Positions 47,401-57,100 of a stretch of 60,000 nt of DNA are shown here, piece after piece. The position numbers and the translations under genes were made by a program. The stretch is from Owenia fusiformis (Eukaryota; Annelida; Polychaeta; Sabellida; Oweniidae): contig CAIIXF020000010.1 of assembly GCA_903813345.2 (NCBI GenBank), positions 23,357,740 through 23,417,739 of the forward strand. The letters are read 5' to 3'. Below the pieces are notes generated by a model, which made no database searches, was not told where the DNA came from, and saw only the letters and a program-made list of their open reading frames with translations. Every line of letters starts with the position of its first letter. Within the stretch, counting starts at the first letter, position 1.

Positions 47401-49675
47401 GAAGGAATAAAATGTACATTTTGGAACTTTCCCCCTCTTATTAATTGAGATTTCGTACATTTTCAGTATTTTATCCAGCAAAGCCTGGCAGTCTAGTCTA
47501 CCTCTGGGGAACCCTCCTGGATTCTACAAGGTTCTTCTACAAATATCAGGGATTCCCAGAGACACATTCATCAGCATGCAGGTTTGAACACAACTTTTTA
47601 GTTGATGGAAAGGTCCATGTGCAGTATGGCAAATGATTTTAGACAGTAATATCTTTCACCTTGAGTACTTTCTGGGCATAAATACAGTGGTTTTTATTAA
47701 AACAATATGTTTTGTTTCAAGTGAAGTACCCACATGATAAAAATCGAACATTTCGAAAAATTATGAATAGGGACCCCATGTCAACAATTTTTTCAAAATG
47801 TTGAAGCTATTCACTAAAAAGAGGATCTCCTTTTTCTGATTTTCATTGCATGAAAAGATTATTCAAAAAAGGTCTAAAACTTCTTTAAAGGTTGACGCAT
47901 ATCGTTTAGCAAATCGAACGCTCGTTTTTGGTGTTGCTCACCGTTTAGTATAAAAGGCACGATCCGGGATAAAACTGAGGGTATACCAGGTTTGAGGTCG
48001 TGGTGTAAACACCTCTGCCTGTTTTTGTAGTAATAGTATAGAATGGATCGTCATAGATTTATAAAATAGAGATTTTTATTTTGACAAATCAATTTCACAT
48101 TTTATTGGTGAAGTTTAAGACCTTCTATTTGTGAGCAATAGGAGAAATTGACATCTAAAACCCATCACGTATAAGCACACAACATGGCTTATGAAATGTC
48201 CTACAACTGAAGCAAAGCAGTTTGAATGAATACAAGGATTTATATTGGCTGATGTACATGCATCCTTTGGATAACTCACTCTCTCAATGTTGACAGAATC
48301 ATTGTAGAATATTATTTTATCTTCAAGACGATTTCAATAAGCTAGAATTTACAAAACTCCCCTATTTCTTAAAAATGGACTGATCCAGTTGACTCGCCAT
48401 ATTGTTTTTGTCCGGGAAACTTGACGTAACCCTTTAAAAGTAGAATGGTATTGAAAGTCTAGTTTTGAAGATATCAATTTTCGATGACCAAAATTATGCT
48501 GAAAACAATGGATAGCACGAGTTTTCCCTATGGGAAAGTAACATGAGATATGTGATTTTTAACTTTAACGCATTTCAATGCCAATCCCATTTTAAGAAGT
48601 TGTAAATATAGTGAAGAAGAAACTTTTGATATGGTTAAATCGAGAAAAACAAGATACTCTTCTAAGAAAATAAGCCTAACATTTTCTAAAATGTGCCCAG
48701 ATGGGGTCCTAAACCATAATTTTTCAGAGAGTTGGATTGATATTTTACTATCACGGGAACTTCAATTGAAAGAAAACATATCGTTTTTTTTAAAAACCAC
48801 TGTATTTATGGCCAGAAAGTACTCATGGTGAAAGATATGACGGTCTAAAATCACTTGCCATACTGCACATGGACCTTTCAAAATCTTGCCTGTATTCATT
48901 GCTTCCTTGTACAATTTAATGACCTTGCTTACTATCAATAGATGGTGTATAATTCATGAGGTTAAAATAATAATCAGTTTCACTATTTCCAGGACTGGAA
49001 GAAGGGTGTTGTGTTTGTGAACCACTTCAACATAGGGCGCTATTGGGATATTGGCCCCCAGAAAACACTGTACATTCCTGGGCCCCTGTTGAGGACAGGG
49101 GAAAATGAAGTAAGTCCGTATTTATTGAGACTAAGTTAGGGGGGATTAACCCATTTAACCTCAGAGTTCAAAGATGACGTACGCTTATAACGTCAACCTG
49201 TATTGAGATGACGTACACCTCTGTTTGGTCCAAATCGATAAACAAAAAATGGCGGATTCAAAATTTTCTAATAACGCTTCGAATAATGTTATGTTAATAT
49301 CTGGCATGTAAACCGATATCATAGCTTGTTATTTCACAATAAGATGAAGAAAGACGTGAGGAGTATGCTAAATCGATTAAAACATCACATAAGTTGCCCA
49401 TAAGTTTGCCAACCTTTCCAAGTAGAAGGAGCGTGCCAAGAGTAAAGAAAATTTAATAAAATTCCTGAAAATCATCAATTGAATTTCTCAGACATTTGTC
49501 ATATGATTGCGGAAAGGATTCTGTTAATCCCATGTGCACAATACAATTTGGGTTTAAACACCCTTGTGAATAAATGAAAGTACATTTTAGATTTTATTTT
49601 TTCCAGATTTTGATCTTTGAGCTTCACAAACCCAACGTGCATGTGATTCTACAAGACAAGCCAGTTCTAGGATGA
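32482..49675 (+). CDS. GLB1L2: GH35 beta-galactosidase, GLB1L2/GLB1L3-like
   Basis: Exons: 32482-32651, 33331-33564, 34337-34405, 34646-34741, 35107-35215, 35725-35817, 36207-36288, 37511-37666, 37957-38088, 38242-38334, 40236-40342, 40811-40957, 41486-41563, 42069-42147, 42612-42699, 47467-47581, 48993-49109, 49607-49675. All phases join to 2034 nt (677 aa). Residues 13-34 form a signal anchor. The TIM barrel begins [17 protein letters not shown] and has [20 protein letters not shown], the acid/base Glu241 in ENEYGSY, the nucleophile Glu317 in [12 protein letters not shown], and [15 protein letters not shown]. The C-terminal beta domains end [18 protein letters not shown]. Family members cleave terminal beta-galactose in lysosomal, secretory or surface compartments. 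An in-frame ATG at 32413 would add 23 residues. The exon 2 acceptor is TTTTTAAG, chosen because it alone keeps phase. The symbol is a best guess between L2 and L3. Confidence 0.93.
35403..35604. mobile_element. Short MITE with ACAGGGTGTC ends
   Basis: CAGGGTGTCAAATAAATATG at 35403 is inverted at CATGTTTATTTGACACCCT ending at 35604, with TA outside both ends. This is a Tc1/mariner-type MITE of about 200 bp in intron 5 of the galactosidase gene. Confidence 0.75.
36044..36074. repeat. Perfect hairpin AGCATGGGCTTTC
   Basis: AGCATGGGCTTTC and its inverse GAAAGCCCATGCT are separated by 5 nt. GTTAG occurs on both sides. Nearly the same hairpin is at 56447-56476. Confidence 0.9.
36400..36660. repeat. 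Decayed copies of the GCCATTTTGAA family
   Basis: GCAGCCATTTTTGAAATCAGC and GGTGACCATTTTGAAACTGG, each followed by a GAG-rich phrase and ATGAGGCAT, resemble diverged units of the 146-bp repeat at 12860-13975. Confidence 0.5.
36761..37252. mobile_element. hAT-like MITE with 7-bp target duplication
   Basis: Ends CAGGCCTGTCAACT and AGTTGACAGGCCT are perfect inverted repeats. GCACCAT flanks both sides (36754-36760, 37253-37259). The left half repeats the phrase TGAACACCTTG; the right half has several TGCGTGACA-type phrases. It lies in intron 7 of the galactosidase gene. Confidence 0.8.
38434..40083. mobile_element. Inverted-repeat element holding a nested MITE
   Basis: CAGGCCTGTAGCCAGGA at 38434 is matched in inverse by TCCTACTGGCCTG ending at 40083. 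AGTGA lies directly outside both ends (38429-38433, 40084-40088). The nested element 39313-40001 splits it. It lies in intron 10 of the galactosidase gene. Confidence 0.55.
39313..40001. mobile_element. Tc1/mariner-type MITE with long TIRs
   Basis: TA at 39311-39312 and 40002-40003 flank CAGGGTGGTCCAAAAAGTTA and its inverse. Inverted similarity reaches about 110 bp inward (TATATTTACC; TTGTAGAGGGAAGGC). No coding sequence remains. Confidence 0.8.
42757..43662 (-). mobile_element. Degenerate mariner transposon with long TIRs (copy 1)
   Basis: TA at 42755-42756 and 43663-43664 flank the element. Ends CGAGGGGTGATCAATAAGTA and inverse are mariner-like, and the inverted similarity continues for about 190 bp, far beyond the usual 30. 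On the minus strand a transposase tail survives at 42848-43213: [13 protein letters not shown], matching the SPDLxPxDxxLF block with the last catalytic Asp, then [16 protein letters not shown]. Stops and frame breaks are present. It sits in intron 15 of the galactosidase gene. Confidence 0.88.
43825..46032 (-). pseudogene. LINE reverse transcriptase part of ORF2
   Basis: A 735-codon open frame. It has the RT blocks [33 protein letters not shown] and the active site MYADDVV (near 45037-45050). Near the C-terminus [18 protein letters not shown] is the cysteine-histidine knuckle found in many LINEs. The frame is intact to its stop, but it is cut off from the endonuclease by a frameshift near 46015-46030. 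Confidence 0.92.
46011..47273 (-). pseudogene. LINE endonuclease part of ORF2 (APE type), truncated
   Basis: A 420-codon frame starting [14 protein letters not shown], which holds the catalytic Glu of APE-like endonucleases. GGDFNARCG and DYILVP, and [11 protein letters not shown] near the end, are the later catalytic blocks. The domain normally begins some tens of residues earlier, so the copy is 5' truncated. It ends DFWKEKSE at a frameshift into the RT frame. Confidence 0.9.
47608..48879. mobile_element. Foldback element with ~230-bp inverted arms
   Basis: GAAAGGTCCATGTGCAGTAT at 47608 is inverted at the right end, 48879. The arms share GATTTTAGAC, TATCTTTCACC, GAGTACTTTCTGG and AAATACAGTGG. 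It begins 26 bp after the donor of galactosidase exon 16 and fills most of intron 16. No coding content. Confidence 0.85.
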
Positions 49676-50008
49676 CCCAACTAGTGCTTTAGATCTTGAA
49701 AAATACCATTATACTTACATGTTCTACAAAATTCATAATTGATCAGTGTACTAGAGAATGAATTATCATCATCATTTAAGCATTCCACTTTAAACTTAGC
49801 AGTGCAATGATTAAAGGACTTGCTTTATCTTGGCTTTTAAAACAACTTACCATAAACAGTAGGTGTGTGTGTGTGTGCAGCCTTCACTGGAGAATTCCAA
49901 TACAGCATTAGATATAATTTGTACAAAGTAATGAAGGTATTTCATTTCAATGTAACCAACTTAACTATGATGGCATATTACTAGGATTTAATATTTCTTC
50001 TTTAATTA

Positions 50009-50333
50009 TCCCACCAAACGAAGTTAGAGAGGGATATAGAGAAGCTATAGAGAAGCCGACCTTTAATCTTTCTGTATGTCAGTCTGTTCATCCATCTGTG
50101 TGTCCAGGTGATAATTCAAATACCGGTTGACGGATCGGATTGGGTTCAATATTCACAGGACCTCTGCTAAAAAATTTTCAATATGGCCACTCGATTCAAA
50201 ATGGCTGCCATTTTTCTTGAGAATATAATCGTTCATAAATCAAATACTAGTTGACACATTTAGTTCAAAATGACAAGATTTGATAAAATATGTTTTGTTT
50301 GCTGGTATTTGCTACTCCAGGGAGTTTTTCTAG
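50009..50333 (+). mobile_element. Helitron-like non-autonomous element, short copy
   Basis: Starts TCCCACCAAACGAAG after an A and ends TTTTTCTAG before a T. The hairpin ACTCC-AG-GGAGT lies just before the end. The interior has AAAATGGCTGCCATTTTT once, against eight units in 12742-14106. A degraded GTCC-rich tract (GTCAGTCTGTTCATCC) follows the 5' end. Confidence 0.7.
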
Positions 50334-51945
50334 TTATTAGATGGAGATCACAAGTAGCATCCATGTTCACACCTTAGGTGCTTGCTGAATCATGACATTG
50401 CGAGAGGCCTATATTCTATCAAGAAGCCCCTCACAGACAAATGACACAGCGAGTGCCAAGAATGGCATGCTATGATTGGGACATGGATACTACCTGTATA
50501 CTAGGTTATTGAGAATCATCAATTAGTTTTCTACATGCCTATAAGTAAAATATTCTCACACCAGGAAGACAATGATCTGTGAAAGAATACCATGTTATAG
50601 CTTTGACTAGTGAATCTGGATATTATATTTCTTCTTTTGTTTGTAACTGTATTGGGAGGGTGTTTTTAGTATTGGACATTGAAAGTGACCTGTTCATCCA
50701 TGAACAAGGAATCTCATTCATTTTGAATCTCATTTTGTACTTGGTGCTCTCTTAGGGGTGATAGAATTAGATTTACTGAGATTTTCTCAAGGGTGTGTAT
50801 CTGGTCACTGTATTGTCAAATAATACATATTATTTTTACAAAATTATGAACATAAATATGTGGATAATTAATCCAAAGTGCAAGCAGTTTGTTTTTAACA
50901 GGATATGCTTATTTTCTGTGCAATATATGTTTTCATTTTTTGTAAAGGCCTCTGGAAAGTTAAAACCACTTTTGGTTTCATTGTACTCAATGTAGAAAAT
51001 TGTTTTTGAACAACTCTTTTATTTAAAGAAATTGTTGAATTATTTCAATAATTTATTGTTATTTGAAATACTTATGATATAAATTATATAATAGTTAAAA
51101 TACAATAGTTTTATAATATATTGTAACTCATACTGATTGAAAAAATCATTATTTCTATGTAAATGTACATAGGCCATTTGTAGTTGTAAAGTGTAAACAT
51201 TTATAAACAGTAAAATGATATGTAGGCTATTTCATTATTTGTGTGCAACTTATTTTCTTAACAAACAAATTCAGAATTAAGGGATTTGAATTTGTGCAAT
51301 TTTTTAACAGTGCTTAAATCCCACTTGGGTAGCAAAACAATAGAATTTGCTGTGGTTTATTTTTAAGAATGTATGGTTTTATCAAAAGGAAAGCGCATTA
51401 TTTTTCTATTGTTTTTAAAGAATGTACACTTGGCAAGCTATCAAAAACAAGTGAGACATAAATGACCATTGACAGTTTTTGATAGTTTTTATTCCCTAAA
51501 AACAATATACAAAAATACATGTACCCTTCTCTTGTTACTGTGCATTCTTTAGAATAAAACAATTTATCAATTTTTGTTGCTATCTACATCATTGATCTTA
51601 TCTTACTTACAAATATTCTGCTGTATTCAAATTCAATGTTCTGGACTGGACAGTCACCTGTAGTGCACTGAAGCTAGACTAATTATAGCCCACTCAGTCA
51701 CTTACATCAACTCACACTCATGAGGTCAATGCAACCAACTCTTTTTGTTGTTACAATTAATTGGCTATATAACAACAAATTTTAACCAATAAGAGCCAGG
51801 GTCACTGTGAGCCTGGTTGAAGTTTGCAAAATTCACAGTTTGAATAGTCAATACAAAAGAAATCACATTTTTCCGGATTAAAGACCTTTTAACTGTAATA
51901 TAATAGACCCTTTGCCTGTGATAAGAGTCTGTGTGATTTAAGTAA

Positions 51946-52043
51946 GATAAAGCATTCAAATTCGATTTGATAAGAAATAATAACCTCAGGCCTTCGGCCT
52001 TCGGTGTATTATTTCTTATAAAACCTCATTCTTATGCTTTATC
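51946..52043. repeat. 98-bp hairpin repeat
   Basis: GATAAAGCATTC at the left is mirrored by GCTTTATC at the right. The inner TGATAAGAAATAATA pairs with TATTATTTCTTATA. The loop is GGCCTTCGGCCTTCGG-rich. Probably a small MITE. Confidence 0.8.
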
Positions 52044-52328
52044 TAGTACATAATGTATTTGTTTCAGTGTAAAATCTGTATAATATTTGACAAGGTCAAT
52101 ATTTATGTGAACATCATGCAATGTTTTATATGTTTAGGCCTATGGGTGTTCACCTGAGGATCAAGTAGCAGTTGGGCAATAAATCAATTTAATAAATTAC
52201 AACAAAAAACAATCTATATATTTATGTTCACAGTGAGTAGTTTATATTTCTTAACTGAAAAACCTGTGAATATGACTCTATGAAGCATCTGTCTACATAT
52301 TGTAACATCTTCAGCAAACATAAAAAAT

Positions 52329-53010
52329 GTTCCATATTCACTGGTTTTACTGAAACATGTTCCATATTCACTGGTTTTACTGAACCATGTTCCATATTCA
52401 CTGGTTTTACTGAAACATGTTCCATATTCACTGGTTTTACTGAAACATGTTCCATATTCACTGGTTTTACTGAAACATGTTCCATATTCACTGGTTTTAC
52501 TGAAACATGTTCCATATTCACTGATTTTACTGAAACATGTTCCATATTCACTGGTTTTACTGAAACATGTTCCATATTCACTGGTTTTACTGAAACATGT
52601 TCCATATTCGCTGGTTTTACTGAACCATGTTCCATATTCACTGGTTTTACTGAACCATGTTCCATATTCACTGGTTTTACTGAACCATGTTCCATATTCA
52701 CTGATTTTACTGAACCATGTTCCATATTCACTGGTTTTACTGAAACATGTTCCATATTCACTGGTTTTACTGAAACATGTTCCATATTCGCTGGTTTTAC
52801 TGAAACATGTTCCATATTCACTGATTTTACTGAAACATGTTCCATATTCACTGATTTTACTGAAACATGTTCCATATTCACTGGTTTTACTGAAACATGT
52901 TCCATATTCACTGGTTTTACTGAAACATGTTCCATATTCACTGGTTTTACTGAAACATGTTCCATATTCACTGGTTTTACTGAAACATGTTCCATATTCA
53001 CTGGTTTTAC
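52329..53010. repeat. 30-bp minisatellite, 23 units
   Basis: Unit TTCCATATTCACTGGTTTTA plus CTGAAACATG. It varies at only three sites: TTCA/TTCG, CTGG/CTGA and GAAA/GAAC before CATG. Because 30 is a multiple of three and no stop occurs, both strands show long open frames (CSIFTGFTET and NMEHVSVKPV decapeptides). All three variants change the amino acid in both frames, which argues against selection on a protein. Confidence 0.95.
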
Positions 53011-53220
53011 TGCATGTTAAGCTTTAAAACAAGATCACTTTTCAGTCTCTTTTGGAATATCTCATGGACTCCTGTCATGCCTGTCACCGTGTTATAATAA
53101 TCTCTAAAATCAAATCCTCTCCCCTCGAGAAGTACTTCAACTATCAGCAATAATCACTATAAACTGATTTACAAATGATGCATAAGAATAAGTTAATAGT
53201 GTTTAAAATCTCTTTATGTA

Positions 53221-53661
53221 CATTAAAACCTGTCTAATTTGAACACCATGGGACTGGCTAAAAGTGTTTGGATTAGAAGGTGTTTGCATTTCAAGGTATT
53301 TGCATTCACCGGATTCTTGGTTTTAAACAAATGTGAATGCATTTTCTCAAATATTATTGTTCAATTGACAACATAGTTTTATGGCATTCCAATAATTTGA
53401 AAATCTGATTCAAATGAATTCAAAGGTCATGTTAGAAAGACACATTATGTTTATTTTTATGATTAGCGTTCAAACATATTGGACAAGTTGATTCTTCAAA
53501 TAATGTATGGCTGTTCACAGTTCAAATTGGGAGGTGTTCACATTTCAAGTTTTTTAACATGGGATTCAATGGAAGAAAAAAATGTTATCAGAAAAAAGTG
53601 TTCACATAAGGAACTGTTTGGATTAGAGAGGTATTCATATACATGTATACAGGTTTTACTG
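53221..53661. mobile_element. Short Tigger-like MITE
   Basis: CATTAAAACCTGTCTAATTT at the left and CAGGTTTTACTG at the right match the ends of 22903-24711. Internal phrases such as TTGGATTAGA and GGTGTTCACATTTCAAG are shared. TA precedes the left end. Confidence 0.75.
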
Positions 53662-54134
53662 TTACAGTACTCTACACATGAGTGAAGCCAAAAACTATGG
53701 ATGAATGAAAGACCTAACACAAGAGATACAGTATGATTTTTAATGAATAATTACTTCATACCTTGTCATCGGGTTTCTCCAGTTTTATCTCAAATACACA
53801 CATCGTTTTAGGTATAACACAACAAAATATCTTTATGTTACCCTACTAACATATTCCAAGTAAATATTTATGCAACTCTGAAAATCTTATATTTGTACAG
53901 GCAAAATATTCTTGAATTATTTTTGTTTGAGTTTTGCCTATATTACAGCATCTAAAGCTTGCCTTTGTCCATCTAGTCCCTTGGGTAATAGGCATAAGCA
54001 GATAACTCAGTTGTTGCTCTCACCGTTTATGTAACATTTTGTAATAGTCCTGTACTGGTGTCACTTGAGATAGAGACTGACATCACATATGGGGAACATG
54101 GAAGCTGACATCAAATTGGGGGAAGAGACTGACA

Positions 54135-57100
54135 TCATCTTGGGGGTAAAGGCTGGTCATCCCCTGGCGGTCGTTGCCTCCGTAGTAAACCTTGTCTGAA
54201 ATATATTTCATCACAACTATAAAATCAAGTCTCCATTTTCATTATTCAGTAGTAGGACCTGAATGGTTTGTTCTTTAGTATGGAAAGACATTTTAATGTA
54301 CTTTGAAAAAGTACTACAGTATATTGTCGTTGTCTTGTGCTGATTGGTGTGTTTGTATCCAAGATTGTGATAAGTAAATAATATTTTTGAGTGAAATAGG
54401 GTCGCATATCACTTGTATATCTTACACCATTCTTTCGAAACAAAAATCACATCTAGAACAATCATTAAACAATGCCGTATTCTATCAGCATGATTTTTCA
54501 ACAGTTGAAGTTGGCTGTCATTTAAATAACTTACAGCATAGTGTTTGCCTGTTGTAATGCTTCAATCTTCCTCTCAGTTTCTGCCATCCATTCTTGGTAC
54601 TTCTCACTCCATTGTTTCTTCAACTGAAAATCAGGCATTATAATACATATTGCATATAAAGTTTAAACCACTTTGGCTTATATTGTAGTCTTACCCTATG
54701 CATGGACTTTCAACTCAAAATATGATACGTGAAACTTTGTTTTTGAAATTCAAAAAGTGGTTCTTGAAGGACATTTTGTTCGAAAAGTTGTGAATTTATT
54801 TAAAACTTAATTAAGAAATATAGATAGGTAATATTGTCGAATACATCCCGCAGGGCTAGGCACAAACGTTTTCTGTACCCGAACGACCAAAGGGACGATA
54901 TTACCCCTGCTCTGAGGTCTATATTACGATTCGAACATGAAAACTCACCAAAATAGTTCGAATATTCATTATGGTCCGCCCTGCCGTTATGACGTCACAC
55001 ATTACAGATATTACCAGGGGTATTCTTCGCGAATATACCACGTGTGAAATGTTGACTTTATATACAGTTTATAGAAGGCGTGAATACAGTCATGTTCGAA
55101 TAAGCCTTAATTAACACCAATGCGTACAGCATTCATCCTCACGTTTCTTTTGTAAAAAAAATCAAGAAAATCAGTTGATAAATAAGTGAGAAATGAACTC
55201 ATGCAGCTATGCATGAAAGTGGTACACAGAAAAATGCATTTCAAAATTTTCAAAATCTCATAGAAACCAATGGTACAATTATATCTAAAACACAATATAT
55301 ACTTCTTTTCAACTTAGTTAGACAATCAACATTTTGAAAGTTTAGCATTTAAGAAAAACTTGAGTTAATAAAAAAAATTTGAAAAACATTCTTGCACTTC
55401 TTCTTCTTGATGTCACTTAGGGTGCACAAGTTTTTATTTAATATGCTAAAACATTTAAGTGGCATATGAGGTATGACATTTTATTATTCAAATAATACAT
55501 CCTTTGTTTAATCTTCACAGTGGTGTTAAAAATGTTTTGCACTGAATAGTCAAATATTTGATGATTAAAAAATTTCAACTTTTATTTGAAAAATGGCGGG
55601 AAAGTCGAATATTTGAAAAATAAAAATCTGACAACTTTTTTCACAAAACTATTTTCTTCTTTTCACAACGTTTATTTTAAACTACTCAAGACGCTTCTGA
55701 GCGCATCTGGATCCTTTTTGAAATGTGATCCGAAATGACTTGAGTAGTTTAAAATAAAGTTTGTGAAAGGAAGAAAATAGTTTTGTGACTTAATGATCAT
55801 ACCTGAAGAAATTGAAGAACTTTTTTTCCCCTTTAGATGGGGCCTTTAAACTTACATATATGTAACATCCCTCTCAATATTAACAGTCTCAAAATTTATT
55901 TGTTTAAGTATCACATAACACTGATGTTCTATAGATTCCCACATCTTCAGAATCAGTGTTAAATTATTAGTTAGGTATTTGAGATGAAACAGTTATTTTT
56001 TCTGGATTAAACATTATTTCATTACTTTTCAATCACCTTCTCTTGACTCCAGTCTCTGGCCACCGTCCCCATCCATATATTATCCGATCAGAGTTAGAGT
56101 GATTCATTGATAGGCTTGATAGAGAAGAGGGGAACACAGGGTCACAAGATTGTCAATCATTCTGTATTGTACCTTCATATTGAGTTGTTCCTCTGTTTCA
56201 CACCACTGCGCCTCTTTTACACTTAGTTGCATCAGGAGAGTGTCCACTTTTTCCTTGAGGTCCTGGTTCTCTATCATAATTGCAGCTTTGTCAGCTTCCA
56301 ATTCACCAACTCTCGTATTCAGTTCTTTGATTATTGGCTCATGGTTGCAAGCTCCCTTTTCCTATTATTAGGAGGTTTATGAAGATATTAACAATTTTTA
56401 GGTCATCAAAGACCAGCGTCACATTTTATTATATCAAAATGAAATACCATGGGCTTTCAAGAGAGAAAGCCCATGGATATACACTGTACATGCCTTCTTT
56501 TATTTCAACCTCTATCAATTTTATTTTTCACACAATGATTTTGCATACATTTTACATACTAATTTAGCATTCAACCACTGTAGTCAAAGCCTCACACCAA
56601 GTCTCTGCTCCCTCCCATTTATCTATTTTCAGACCTGCGTAATTGTTTATGAAAGTGGGGAAGGAGCTCTGACAGACATGGACTTGATGCTAGACTTCAG
56701 AATCATGAATAAGACAAATTCTTTACCTTTGACTGAATTTTGGATAGATCCTCCATTTCCTTGGTAAACTTTTTGCGTAGTTTTTCAATCTCTGTTTCTC
56801 TTAATTTATCTTTGTCATCTAGTTGTTTCATCAAATTTTCAACTTTTGGTTCATCTGAAGAATCTCTGCAATTATGTTATATGGTTCAAAACGTGACCTT
56901 TCCTCTTTATCCAATTTAGTTAAAATTGCAATGTGGATTTATAGTGGAGTTATCGATATGGTGAACTGAATTCAACACCACTTTTTGAATTTCAAAAACA
57001 AAGTTTCACGTATCATATTTTGAGTTGAAAGTCCATGCATAGGGTAAGACTACAATATGTTTTTCTCTTAAACCAATTATTGAGAACATTCTGTAAAAAA

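Larger units (their letters stand above)
49676..52328. other. 3' region of the galactosidase gene and intergenic sequence
   Basis: No credible ORF. AATAAA at 51553-51558 is one possible polyadenylation signal; earlier ones may be used. A Helitron-like element (50009-50333) and a hairpin (51946-52043) lie here. Confidence 0.4.

Noticed and set aside
48631-48831. 66-codon plus-strand ORF
   Set aside because: It is the right arm of a foldback element and is mirrored in the left arm.
52329-53010. CRISPR-like regular array
   Set aside because: Units are contiguous 30-bp repeats with no unique spacers, in an animal genome. It is a minisatellite.
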